DNA from: Blastomyces gilchristii SLH14081
Taxonomy: Eukaryota; Ascomycota; Eurotiomycetes; Onygenales; Ajellomycetaceae
NCBI RefSeq assembly: GCF_000003855.2
Contig: NW_003101655.1
Span: forward strand, 558,001-622,000
Length of the DNA: 64,000 nucleotides
Direction of reading: 5' to 3'
The notes under the pieces were generated by a model. It saw only the letters and a program-made list of their open reading frames with translations. It was not told the origin of the DNA and did not search any database. Below are positions 38,126 through 49,432 of the stretch, one piece after another (position 1 is the first letter of the stretch; each line of letters begins with the position of its first letter). The translations under genes were made by a program, and so were the position numbers.

Positions 38126-39729
38126 TAATCACTATTATCAGATAGTAGATTATAACTATTTTGAAAAGTAGGAATCTCAACTGCTTGCATTATATCTAGT
38201 TTATTATCAGAGTCATTTCTCAATTCTCTAATCTTAACAGAAGTTTGAGGATTCAAATTCTGTTTACATTTAGCTGAAGAATTGAAGTTTGAAGATTTAG
38301 ATAGTTAAGAGTTTCTTCTTTTTAAGCTTATAGTTGTAGATTTACTGACTTGACTCTTCTCTTCAGTTCTAGATTAACTTTGAGCTTCATCTTTTCTTCA
38401 GTTCTTTTGAGTTCTTGAAGCAAACATACATTCTTTTGAGCTAGATGCATGTTTTTCTTTGCAATTAGAGCACTTAAGCAGAGTGTATTGATATATTTCA
38501 TCTCTTTTTAAGCATGTTTCACATTTATACTCACTAGTTTTGTGATTTCTGGCACAGAATACACATTTTGAGTCTCTAAAATATGAGATTGCAAAGTGTC
38601 CATATCTTTGACAGTTTGAACACTGTGTTTGAGCTTTGAGATTCATTCTTGAGTCTTTGTATTCATGAACTCTCATTTTCAAATCTGCTACTCTTACTTC
38701 AGAGATCTTTGACTGTTCAAGTGTCTTTGTATATACTAGAACAGAGGCATTTCTTCTGCTTTGTCTGAACTCAATTGAATTTAGTCATACAGACTCTTTT
38801 CTTAGTTGAATAGAGTTGTATTCTTCTAATTCATTTTTAAGAAGTAGCATTTCTTCTTCACAGTCAAAAATTTCAACTGAAATATTATAAAGAATGAATT
38901 TATCTCACTTTTTATCTCTCTCAGATAGAATTGTTGTGTTTAGTAAAGATTCTACTACTGATTTTCAGAGATTCTCATTCTAAATAAGAAATTCTGCACT
39001 GAATTCAGATATTGTAGTCAGAATGATGAAGTTTTCAAAGAATAATAGCTTAATTAAAGCTATAACTGATTTTTGAACTTTAATATCAGTTATCAACTGA
39101 GAAAAGAACTGCTGATTAATTTCATTTCTGATTCTGAAAATAAGATTTGAGTTTAGCTTGTTTCTTTGTAAGATGTTCTGATTTAAGACTTTGAGAATAA
39201 GTCTTCTATTTCTGAAGATTTAGAAGTTTTTCTCTTTTTGCATTTTTTTCTTTACTTTTTTATGAATAGAAGTATGAGCAGTATTCTTCTCAGTTTTCTC
39301 AGAATTTTGAGCAGATTTTGAGATAGCAGATTTAGAGACAGCAGATTCAGCTGCTTAATTATATGTTTTCTTCTGATTTAAAGAAGAAGAAGAAGAAGAA
39401 GTAGAAAAGAAAGAAGAGTAAACTGAAGAGTCAGTGATTATATTAGAAATTTTCAAAGTTTTTAGAACTATGTTTGAAATTTCAAGTTTGAACTTGATCA
39501 CTTTCTGTAGTTATCTAGCCTGAGTATGAAGAATTAACAGAACTTCTTCATTCATCTCACTCAGACACTGCTTTTCAAGAATTTTACTTACTTTTTCAAG
39601 TTTCTGTATTTCAAGAACTTATTGTTTCTCTATTTCTTCTTTCTTTCTTCTCTTCAGAATTTCAATCTCAGAAATAGTATTTGAGAAAGCATCTTTTTCC
39701 ACATCAACTGAGTGTACTTTTGAACTCAT
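38126..39729 (-). pseudogene. LINE ORF1 remnant (copy 3)
   Basis: ATG at 39729. The longest unbroken piece (38682-38398) spans three CCHC-type knuckles. The final TAA of copy 2 reads CAA here, so the frame runs on to TAG at 38126-38128. Confidence 0.82.
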
Positions 39730-41433
39730 TGTTCTTACTCAATGAAAAGTTGATCAGACTGCTTTAATTGAGATATTTATTAAACTCTTTTGAATTGAAA
39801 AGTTGATCAGACTGTTTCAATTAAGAGATTTCTAAGTCTGTTTTCAATTGAAAAGTTGATCAGACTGTTTCAAAAGAAGAATAAAAGACTTTTGTGTATA
39901 AAACACCTGATTTTTTTCACACTAGTTCAGTAACTAGATTAGATTTTTAAAGAGAATCTAATAAACTAAAATTGATTTTTAAGATAAATCAATAAAATCT
40001 TTACAATCTCTTTTTTAAAATACAGTGAGAAAAAGTATGATATCAATTGATAATAAATTAGATAATATGACAGTTTTTGAGAGAAAAACTGACAAAAAAT
40101 AAATCAATTTTTTACAGAGAAATTGATTAAAACTATTTAATTTTATTCTAAATCATTCAATTCTTCTCACACAACAAGTGTACAACTCAAATCAGTTAAT
40201 AAAGAGTGTAAAAAAGAATTAAGTATTAATGAAAGCTCTTCAGTCACTGAAAAAGTAATTCTTATTTAAAAGAATATAAAATTATGACAGAAAATAACTC
40301 TGTTTTTAATTCTTTATAAGAATATTGTATAAAACTCAGAGAAAAATATCTTACTTTTTCAAGAGAAGTAAAAAACTATTTCTAAGATCTTTTTTTTGCA
40401 TTAACTGCTGCAGAAGAATGAGATAGAAACTGCTAAGATATGCACTACTGTATACTCTCTATCAAGACTTTTTCTCTTCAGAGTCTTGATATTATAGAGA
40501 ATATAAGTCTGTTTCTATATAATAATATAAATATTATCAGTGAGATGTAGAGAAACTGATTATTTATATCTCAAAATAGAAGACTTTGTCAATGATTATA
40601 TCAATATAGAGTTAATTCTCAAATTCAATAGAAATCTAGTGTTGCTGTTCTCAATCTCTTGCAGAATCTATTAAATATTGAGATATTAAAACTAGATTTA
40701 ATATATCTCACTGTGCAGGAATCAAAGGCTCAGTCAGATCTTGAGATATACTGATTTTATAGTTGTTGTGTCTGCTGATTATGTATTGAGTACAGTTGCT
40801 GAGATATCTCTTTGTATTTTTCTGCTGAGAATAAGCCAGATCAGAAGAGATGGTACAAGAGTGAGACTTAATGTTGATGTCTTGATACATCAAAGACAGA
40901 GAGGGTTTTTCACAGAGAATGCACTTCAGATATATTCATTGATTATGTGCTTGATACTATTACTGAGGTATCTTTTTGTATTTTTCTGCTGAAGGTGAGT
41001 CAGATTGAGAAGAGCAGTATGTGAGTGAGACTTGATGTTGATGTTTTGAAACATCAAAGATAGACAGGGTTTTCATGAAAGTTGCTTCTCAGATATCTTC
41101 ACAATTACAGATCAGAGATCTTTCAAAATCAAGAGAATTGATGCATATGATTAGGTCTCTTCATCTTACAATTTGTATGGCAATTTGATCCAGGGTTGTG
41201 GTGTGATAGGGGTGAACAGGGGATAATCCCACACAGGAGTTTTGAACAATGTCTGGTTCATGTTTAACTGGATAACTTCATCACCACACAGGGTATGCAG
41301 TCAGCGATGGGGTCAAAATGCTCATATAATCAAGGGCTTTTTGATGGATCTATCAGCGGGTTCTTATTTGAAAAATTGAGTGAGTTCGTGATGAAGCGCT
41401 GTTTTTTGCTGTGAATGAATGATCAGTGATTTA

Positions 41434-42326
41434 CTTTCTATAAATCTGTGATTCTTACAGTAATTTATAAGTAGTGAATAAGAGTTATCAGTTTCTTCAG
41501 AGTTAAGAACTTAAAGTCTTACTTAATAAGCTTATTCTATATATTTTTATTCAGTCTTTTTATAAATATCATTATTCAGATCTTATTTCAGCAGAACTCT
41601 ATTTTCACAGATCTTAATTTATATTATAATTTTATAAAGTGCTGTAAGTAGTCTTTATCAGATTTCTCATCTCTTTTTCTAATATTAATAATTATAACTC
41701 AGATATTCTCTATTCAGCTTATAGAGTTCTTTAACTTATTCTTTAAATAGATTTTGAGAATAGATCAGTAGAATCTCTTATAATTATTCTTTAAATAATT
41801 TAGTTAATTCTTGACTTCAGTATAGTAAAGATCTGTTATTATATAGATAATAGCTTATTTATTTTTCATATTATATAGTCAAACTTATAAGTTAATTTTA
41901 AATACAAACTTTTAAAGGTTTTTTAGATTGTGATTCAGTAGATAATCTTAAATAATCACAGCTTAAGAAAAAAAATTTTCAGTTTGTAGATATCTCTGAA
42001 GATTATATTTAAAGACTCAGTTTAAGAGTGTTTACAGATAGTAAGTATTTCTTATAGAAAAATAACTTAATTCTGTAAAAGATACTTAAGAATATTCTTT
42101 ACTAAGATTAATTTATTTACAAGTTTAGAGAGTTTCTCTGTTATAGATATAAAGAATAATATTTTATAAATAATTAATAAGTTCTCTGAGACTTCTTTTA
42201 TAGAGATTATTCATAATTTAAATGACTGCTTCTGAGTATCTGTAGTAGAGTTTACAGAGATTAAAGTATATAAGTTTCTAATTCTTTTAGTTATAATAGA
42301 TGATTACTAACTGACAGAGCTTAAAA
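41434..42326 (-). other. Gypsy A internal sequence, 5' part (gag position)
   Basis: AT-rich relic between LINE copy 3 and the 5' LTR of gypsy A. By position this was gag, but no motif survives. Confidence 0.6.
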
Positions 42327-42583
42327 TATAAGAATAAGTGCTTACAGATAATTATTAGAATATTTATAGCTTGATATAATATATACTGATAACTACTAGA
42401 AGTATTTATAATAGAAAGATAAATATAGAGATTAAATATATAATAGTATTCAAGCTGAGTTATAAATAGTATTCATGAACTTCAGTCTATATAGTTGTGT
42501 GTAGCCAAGGGCCGCTAACTCTATTGATTACACAAGAGATAGAAATAGAGGTAAAGAATCCGCGAGGAGCGGGATTTCTTACA
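42327..42583 (-). repeat. Gypsy A LTR, right (5' LTR)
   Basis: 257 bp. The outer 80 bp keep GC-rich words (GCCAAGGGCCGC, CCGCGAGGAGCGGG) that are mutated in the left LTR. Confidence 0.9.
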
Positions 42584-42921
42584 ATATCATAGTCTCTGAT
42601 TATATGCATTTATAATTAAAGAAAAAGAAGAAGAATAATAATAATAATAATTTATTCCTGAGATTTAATTTAATTTGTTAATATATATAAAATAGTTTCA
42701 CTTAACTATTAATAAACCTAGTAATAATCAAGCTCTTTTATTTCAGTGTTCTACATAGTTATTATCTTTAACATATAATTATCTTAACTAAATCTACTGT
42801 GTAAGACAATGAAATATCTTTACTCTCTTCAAGAGTTTTTTTCTCTTAAATTTCACTAAATTAAAAAGAAGAAAAATAAGGCAAAATAAGATCTTCAGTC
42901 ACATCTCATCTGTCTCTGTGT

Positions 42922-43629
42922 TCAATAGATAGACTGCCCTGTTTTCAGTTTAGTAGGAAACTTCCCAGCGGTCATACCTCTTTCTACTAAGTGCACAAGA
43001 ATTAGGTCCGTTCCTGCAAGAATAATCCCGGTTCACAATTTAGTTTCCCAGCTGTCATGATAGAAAATAGAAAAAAATAAAATAAAAGGAAGCTAAACGA
43101 AGTCAAAATAGAGTAGTCTGAACTACATTACATACCTGGGGCGCCTATGACGGACGCTGCAATCGGCAATGACTCTTCCTGCTTTGTGACAATGGAATTG
43201 AATGGTATCTCACCAACTAAGAAATCTTGTGTGAGTAATGGCATTATGTGAGTTGAACGAGGGAATATTACCTATGGTTGTGAGCTCCGGTGCTCGCATC
43301 ATAGGTGACATATTTAATGACGCATAACCACTTAAGATGGAGAATGGCCTAAGTATCCTGCGTTAGCGTTTTTGTCCAAAGTTGATATGAGGAAAAGAAT
43401 CCAGGGGGAATTTGGCGGTTGGGGGAAACAAACGCTGGTTCCACATCGCGGTAGTTTGGCCTTCCCTCCTCAATCGGGAAGACCATGATTGATATGGAGT
43501 CTTTTGAGTCCGCCTTGAAGATCTTGTCAAGGAGCCATTGCCGGTAGATTTCAGAACGGCGCCAATACATATCTCGTTCCTCTCGTGTGATTTTCTTCGA
43601 AATATCCCTAAACCAGTCACATAAGCACG

Positions 43630-43670
<41 letters not shown>

Positions 43671-45669
43671 GCCACTGTGCTATAGTAGATAATCGTACAG
43701 AAAACAGACAATCCACTCACCACTGCCAGTGCATAGCTCTATGTACGAAGGGTGCCTTCCCGTACTTCTCCTTGTAATCCTTCCCGAAGTCATCTAAGTG
43801 ATGGTATGAATCGTGATAGTAAGGATAACCCCCAGCCTACGGGGGGAACTTAGCCAAGTAAATACAACAAAAGTATTATCACGGGAATGAGGTTTTACCA
43901 GTTTGAGATACTCAGCAATATCGTCATTATCCTTTCCATCGGGACAATCTCGTTTCCATTCTTCGGCGAGAGATATCTCCTCTCGCTTCACGCCCAAAGC
44001 GGATTCGAGACCTTGAATAAACCGGTCGATGAGAAGGGACTGTTCTGCGTTTGTAGTCGGAAGATAATCATGAGGGTAGAGAATTCTGACCGGGAACTAA
44101 AAAAAAGAAGTCAGAAAGTATAACCTATATAAATAAACTTCTTTGGAATGGGAGATCAACCCTGGATGGTTTGCGTAGGTCCGGAGAATCTCCGTACCAC
44201 ACTGAAATGAAGTCGGAGAATCTGGAGAGATCCCTCCCGAAAAACACGGGCATGTCAAATTTTCTGAATGATGCCATGCCCAAATCAGTATTGTTGCCCA
44301 TCCAAGTAAGATTCAGAGGGGCCTGCACGCACGGAAATTGACCGACAACACCATCCGTATTCATGATCCCTGTTGATGGGCGAATGGAAAAGCACCCGTT
44401 GTATTGCGCGGGTTTACGACCGCTTCCGTTTGCTAATGTAGCGCATCAGTCAAGGCCTTTTTTATCCTTGCCCCAACATGGATAATAAAAGACATACTAT
44501 CAGATCCAAGGGAGAAGTCAAGCCATTCGTAGGAACCAATTCCTGCAGCGCTTCCATTGCTGCTCCCAGACGGTACCTGATACCCATCGGCACGAGGGTT
44601 AAACGGGGATGTGAATTCTACCGCCTCCAGGGGTTCCTCACGCATAATCATAGCCTGTAGCTTTGATTTGCCCACGATAACGGCCCCTGCATCTATAAGA
44701 ACTTGCACACAATTTGCATGCTGGGTCTTTGCGGGATAGAGATCTTGCCATGCGCGGTTGCAAAGGGTAGTCTTATGACCTGCGATGTCTATGTTGTCTT
44801 TGACGCTGATCCTAGCTCCGTCAAGGGGACGCTCCTTGCACGGTTTGTAGTAGCAACGGGATGGTACGATGACTCTCCCATCGGTACCGGCCTGAGGAGG
44901 GTCGAGAGTGACTAGAGTATGATATAGTTAGTTTTTTTATTTTAACCCACCAAGGCATTATGGTTGGAATACTCATCTCCCAGAGAAGTCTGGCGAGGGT
45001 TTGAAAGTGCACATAAAGGTTGCACTGGAATCGCGATAGACTCTCCATGGTTGCCAGGTCCTCCCCCTTGAGAAAACGTATGGTCCTGGTGCAGCTTTTG
45101 CCGTGGGATTTCCTTCAATGCATGACCAAGTGTCTGTATTCCATGTGGCTAGCTCTTCACGAGCATCAGGCTCTAAACAGAACTCCGCTTCCTTACAACC
45201 GTAGAAGATAACATTGCTAAAGAATTCCGGTTGAAACACATCGTCTCGATCCAGGGTATCGGTACGGAACTGACGGAGGGCTGATCCCGAAATGGTTTGA
45301 CCTGGCTTGGTTATGTAGACGAGTGCCAAAGTAGGATCGTTATTACTACTCTCGAAGTCGAGAAAATTCTAGAGGAGCGTTAGCTGCGATTTTTTCTTTT
45401 TTTTTTTTTTTAGTTGTTTAGTGGTGACAGTATAAAAAAATCACAACCTCCGGGTGTGGTATCAAGAGGTATTCAACCTGGCCGATAGTGATCTGAACTT
45501 CTTCCTCGATGCTGAGGCTGGGCTGTGCGAGCTTGCCCGGGGAAATTTTATATTGTTTGAAGCGGCCTCTGTTCCGGCTCGAGCTGGTCGAGCCTGGGAT
45601 ACGCGTTTTACCCTTACTGCCAAACAAAGGGCGGAGAGAGAAAAAACGGTTTCCGCACCCAAGCGCCAT
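42922..45669 (-). CDS. Amidase-signature hydrolase (Arp1-like), 10 exons, 662 aa
   Basis: Exons on the minus strand: 45448-45669, 45026-45368, 44498-44911, 44161-44432, 43899-44096, 43721-43836, 43434-43607, 43272-43348, 43136-43216, 42922-43013 (1,989 nt, in frame throughout). An amidase-signature enzyme hydrolyses carboxamides through a Ser-cisSer-Lys triad. Visible are Lys226 in ISVKDNIDIAG, Ser305/306 in GSSNGSAAG, and nucleophile Ser330 in GSDTNGSGR, split by an intron; the 24-residue Ser spacing is normal. The about 190-residue N-terminus before the domain fits the scytalone-dehydratase-like Arp1 type. The start has good context (ATCCATGGCG). The exon 2 donor at 45025 is the least certain: the next GT lies beyond an in-frame TGA. 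It is divergent from the oxygenase gene. Substrate unknown; probably cytosolic, no signal peptide seen. Confidence 0.88.
43632..43669 (+). repeat. Poly(T) run of 38 in an amidase intron
   Basis: A pure T tract (A on the coding strand) within the intron 43608-43720. It explains why this intron is longer than most in the gene. Confidence 0.95.
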
Positions 45670-46626
45670 GGATGAAATGAAGTAGAGGAAGGCCCTAGAA
45701 CCACAAAATAATGAGCATCCTCAAACCTAGACGACGAGGGGAACGATTTTCAATTGTACCGTGATAAAAAAAATGTTGGGTGGTTAAAAGCTGTTTCGCG
45801 GTTGGCCTGGACACCTCCGAGATGACGGACGCGCTTTGTCGACGGGCGAAGAGTCTGAGTCTGAGTCTGAGTCGGTGTAAACTACGGATTAATTGCAAAC
45901 GGAGTACTCCGTAACTGCTGGGTATGTCAATTAGCCTCGGGCAAGTTTTTCAAGGAGGTTGAAACTTGCCAGGTTGCAGAAACAAGTCACACACTCTCTT
46001 TGTGAGTGAGTGTGTGTATGCACCGTAGAAGAGAACAAAGCCAGCCAGCTGGTCCACAGTGTGCGGGGACCAGCCAATAAAGTCCTTTGGAACAGACGGC
46101 AGCAACCTTTTGTCGAAGGAGAGGAGGTCAAAGCACCTAGACATGTACTGGACATGGTAACTATTTCAATCCGAACTGAACTGCATACATTCATGGATAC
46201 AGCCAGCCAGCCATGGCCGATGCACACACAGCCCTCAACCACCGCTGGGCAAAGTTCAAGGGTAAATAAAGAGAAACGAGGGCGAGAGTCAGACCTGAGC
46301 AGGGATAAAGTTAACTGATATTTAACTCGGTTAGAAGACATTGGCGAACATAACATTCATTCCAGGGTACCCCAATGCCACGTCACGCCGCATTTGAATG
46401 CTGCAGAGGAGGAGATTCCAGGATACTCAAACCACGACCTAAGTTCCCTTGAGGTATCTTATGTCTGTTATATACCTATAGGTATGGTATGCAGATATCT
46501 GAACGACTAGCTAGCTCCCATCCTCAGCCTGTGGAACTTTGCTCGTATCCCCTCGTCTGGCTGCGAGGACAATTGATACATCCCACCACCCATAGAATTC
46601 ATTTTCTATGGAGATTTCTCCTCATC
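45670..46626. promoter_or_regulatory. Shared intergenic region of two divergent genes
   Basis: 957 bp between the amidase and the AsaB-like gene, normal GC. It contains a short GAGTCT repeat (45850-45873), a GT-rich run (46000-46018) and no convincing frame; open frames on both strands lack family motifs. Probably a bidirectional promoter region. Confidence 0.6.
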
Positions 46627-48028
46627 ATGTCTGGGCCAGCGCTTTTTCCGGATCGAAAAGATGTTGATCACTCCGATCAGTGTGAGTATTTAACTTAAAT
46701 TGTTAGTTAGTCCCTTCGGTTCGTGCCATCGCTCACTGATTGGCAGTGGCTCCATTGTATTTTCTCGATCGAAGCGAGCTGTGGGACACCGTCAAACCAT
46801 ACAACTTCCATTATTTCCCCAAGGAGAATTTCCCGCTGCACAACCTTCAGCGTTCGTCCCATGTAACTCGAGTCAGAAGCATGCGCCCTCTTGTCCCGAC
46901 TCTGTCCCTCGATGCCCAGGGATTTGAGGTCCATCGGCTGGATACCAAGATGAAGTATGCGGATTTCAAAGATGAAGAGCGCATACAAGCTACATACTTC
47001 AGAGAGCTTGAGAAATACTTCAATGCAAAATTGGGGGCGAAGAAAGTCCGAGCTTTGGACTTTCAGGTATGTAAAAACAAGCGCGCTCCGCAGATGCAAG
47101 TTCGTCAAGCTCGTCACAAATAGACAGCTGATTGATTCGTTATTCCACGACATTCTCCGTACATACATAGCTGAGGCAAAGAGATCCTCAATTCCCATAT
47201 TTTGGCGGCAAGCCCCACCCAACACCTCAGCCAAGTTTGATGGTACACGTCGGTATTTGATTCCAGATTCCCGCTTCCTTAGATAAAAGTATCCTGGGCA
47301 CTGTACTGTTCTGGATCAGTTTCTCATCCCCATTATTTGCCTCAGATGTAACGCTCGCGGCCACCAAGGCAATCATTCACGAACTATATGGGGATTCTGC
47401 TGCTGCTCAGATCACAAAGTCAAAATTCCAAGTCATTACGTGAGTATCTCATCTTTGAATCAAAATGAATCCTTTATCTTGGAGGAGTTAAGGCCAAATT
47501 TCTCCTTTTTATATAGTGTCTGGAGGCCCCTCGCAGTTCCCGTCAGGGACTGGCCTCTTGCCCTGTGCGATGCATCCAGTGTTGATCAGGCCGACTTTGT
47601 GGACACGGATGTGATTTATCCCAATTACATTGCGGAGAATCGCATGCTACATTTCGATGCAGATCAGAAGTGGTACTGGTTGCCAGATCAAACAGCGGAT
47701 GAGGTGCTTGTCTTCAAGGCTATTGATTCGGATGAACTCCTCTCCTCCCGTAAGTTGCTTTGGCAGATAGACCCCCCTTTATTTTTCCTTTTCTTTTTCT
47801 TTTTCTCTTTTTTTTTTTTCCTTTCTTTTTCTTTTTACACCACATGCTATTATTGCTACTACTCTAGGGAGTAAGATATTAACTACCTATACAGCTTGCC
47901 CGCACGGCGCATTTCCTCTCCCGGGACAAGACCAGGACACCATGTCAAGAAGGGAGAGTATAGATGTTCGACTGCTCGTCATGTACGCAGACATGATTTA
48001 TCCAGAGTCCAAGCCCTGGGCTAGTTAA
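46627..48028 (+). CDS. AsaB/CmcJ-like hydroxylase/desaturase, 6 exons, 316 aa
   Basis: Exons 46627-46681, 46747-47066, 47128-47242, 47346-47439, 47517-47749, 47895-48028 (951 nt). The family covers fungal AsaB-type hydroxylase/desaturases and relatives of bacterial CmcJ, thought to be non-haem iron oxygenases acting in secondary metabolism. Hallmarks: VWRPLAVPVRDWPLALCD (about residues 196-213), then the ENRMLHFDADQKWYWLPDQ and DEVLVFKAIDS blocks, and a C-terminal CPHGAF...RRESIDVRLLV. Total length is that of the family. Where relatives usually have a His-x-Asp metal motif this protein reads A-K-F-D (exon 3/4 junction), so activity is doubtful or the alignment is local. All six exons join in frame. 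Confidence 0.85.
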
Positions 48029-48669
48029 ATAAGTGGAGATATGATAATTCCACTACTCCACTACACCGGGTAGACCAGCGTTTTTCTGTGGGGCTTTTGT
48101 GAGGGTTCGTTGGGAAGAGTCAGTTAGTGGTTACTGTAACTATCCTGTTGGTATGGTTAGTATAAGATACTGCTCTTTTCGAGCAAGCACCAGCTTTAAG
48201 CCAACCAGGTTGAATCTTCAACAACCATATCACAAAGAATAATCCCTCTCCCATTGATTATTGATCTCCTTTTTAGGATGTATTGCTTCTAGTTGATCCC
48301 ATAGTTGATTTGTTTCTGAGTTAAATCTAGGGAAGTGGTGGTGGCGAGACTGATAATATACTATAAAGAGACCCCAGCTGTCTCTCCATCACATGAACCT
48401 ATCCTGTGATCCCACTGCGAAACGCTGCGAAACGCTGTGATATGAAGTTGAAGTTGATCAAAGAATCAGCAGAACAGTGCAATAAACAGGCTTCAGCGGC
48501 ATTGACAACCAGAGTATTGTTCAGCTGGTAAGGAGCAAGTCACAAGAAAAGAAGCCTAGTAGAGTACAGATAGGGTTTGTAGAATAAAGTTGAGGCCAAT
48601 ATAAGCTTGAATTTAGCAAAACGAGCGTATTCGTTCTCCTCTCCGTTTACGTGCCGCTGGAACCGAGCC
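48029..48669. other. Intergenic, no gene seen
   Basis: 640 bp with normal base composition. It includes a tandem CGAAACGCTG pair (48418-48437). No coding frame of note. Confidence 0.55.
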
Positions 48670-48777
48670 ATGAAGTCCGCTGCTGTAATATGTGTCCCTC
48701 TCGCTCTCGGATCTTTCTTTGCTGTTACTGGTAAGAAATTTATCCAACTAACGTCGAAGCTCAGGGGCAGTATAATT
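48670..48777 (+). pseudogene. Orphan signal-peptide exon
   Basis: ATG 48670 opens MKSAAVICVPLALGSFFAVT, a textbook secretion signal (Lys, then a hydrophobic core). A GTAAGA donor follows at 48732 with a CTAAC-like site 16 bases on. The frame ends within 36 codons and no second exon was found. It is probably the first exon of a lost small secreted protein, or its second exon was missed. Confidence 0.3.
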
Positions 48778-48830
48778 TAGGAATAATCCCACCTCTGCGG
48801 AGTTCCCCCTTCCGCGCCCGCATATTATTC

Positions 48831-49037
48831 TTAATTGGCCGTATGCTTCGCGGAATCGTCCTCCGCCCAGCCCTTATATTCGATTTTTCGGCCAATTGGC
48901 TTGCTGACTGAAGCTCCCATTGAACAACAATTGTCCTGAGAATTGAGATTTCTTTTCATGAGGTCGGGGTTCTTGTCTTCAGCCAAAGACGACAAGGCCT
49001 TCCAGGGTTGAGTTTTCGGAGTTGTGTCCCTGGGCAT
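48831..49037 (-). CDS. Small hypothetical protein, 68 aa
   Basis: ATG at 49037, stop at 48831. Lys/Asp-rich with a Cys-Cys pair (DNCCSMGASVSKPIGRK) and a C-terminal GWAEDDSAKH. A TTATAAATAC box lies about 125 bp upstream on the same strand (near 49161-49170), which supports a transcription unit. No domain recognised, no signal peptide. Could be chance. Confidence 0.35.
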   Translation of the reverse strand: MPRDTTPKTQPWKALSSLAEDKNPDLMKRNLNSQDNCCSMGASVSKPIGRKIEYKGWAEDDSAKHTAN

Positions 49038-49432
49038 AGTGGGCAAAGGGCAGGCAACCTGTTCTTGTGGAATTCAGATGTGTAACCTATGGGAGGTTTC
49101 GCTTGAAATGAGTGGCGGGGATGCCTTGCCCAGCGCCATGTGGAAGAGGTGTGTTGCCTGGTATTTATAACTAAACCAGGCGTATAAATAATGACCAGGA
49201 GGGGTCAGTTCACTATCCATAGCGCTGTTCTCACAAAAGGGCAAAACCCTGCTGCTTACGACCACCGCACATTAGGCTCAGATACTTCCGCAGCAAGAAT
49301 TGTCAGGACCATGCATAAGCTGCATCTATCTGTCCACATGACAGGTGTCGCCGTCTCATTGGCAGAGTGTAGTCGTACCCGGGCGCAAGCCTCCATCACC
49401 AAGGGAGATGGCGGGATGTCATAGATCAATGT

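Larger units (their letters stand above)
33757..41419 (-). mobile_element. LINE copy 3, near full length (7.7 kb), 14-bp TSD
   Basis: The TSD TGATCAGTGATTTA is at 33743-33756 and 41420-41433. Reverse orientation, tail to tail with copy 2. ORF1 remnant 39729-38126, ORF2 remnant 38095-34134, 5' UTR 41419-39730 with two monomers. ORF1 knuckles are clearest here (38682-38398: CSNCQRYGHF, CVFCARNHKTSEYKC, CSNCKEKH). It carries about 18 extra bases at the 5' end compared with copy 2. Confidence 0.94.
12379..42583 (-). mobile_element. Gypsy A: old chromovirus hosting five nested insertions, TSD ATATC
   Basis: Terminal repeats of exactly 257 bp (12379-12635 and 42327-42583) are flanked by the TSD ATATC (12374-12378, 42584-42588). 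The internal sequence reads on the minus strand: RT at about 33000-32000, integrase core at 23137-22907, chromodomain region at 15419-15222. Removing the nested elements (13656-14161, 15700-17021, 17183-22831, 24184-31857, 33757-41419 with their TSDs) leaves about 6.8 kb between the LTRs, a normal Ty3/gypsy size. All genes are heavily RIP-mutated. Confidence 0.9.
11997..42655 (+). mobile_element. Old LINE 3' end, split by gypsy A
   Basis: 11997-12378 aligns with the last codons and 3' UTR of the LINE (compare 1270-1650). The match resumes right after gypsy A, at 42589-42655, with the ATAGTCTCTGA block and an (AAT)n tail. Together they make a roughly 450-bp, 5'-truncated LINE. It is the most decayed LINE copy, as expected for the oldest layer. 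Its own TSD was not found. Confidence 0.8.

Noticed and set aside
43349..43723. Two Lys-rich minus-strand open frames over the poly(T) run
   Set aside because: The Lys run is the intronic A tract; real coding sequence on either side belongs to two amidase exons.
45931..46356. 141-codon minus-strand frame in the amidase/AsaB intergenic region
   Set aside because: No family motif, overlapping frames on both strands of similar length, and low-complexity (THTHSQ). Better explained as promoter sequence.
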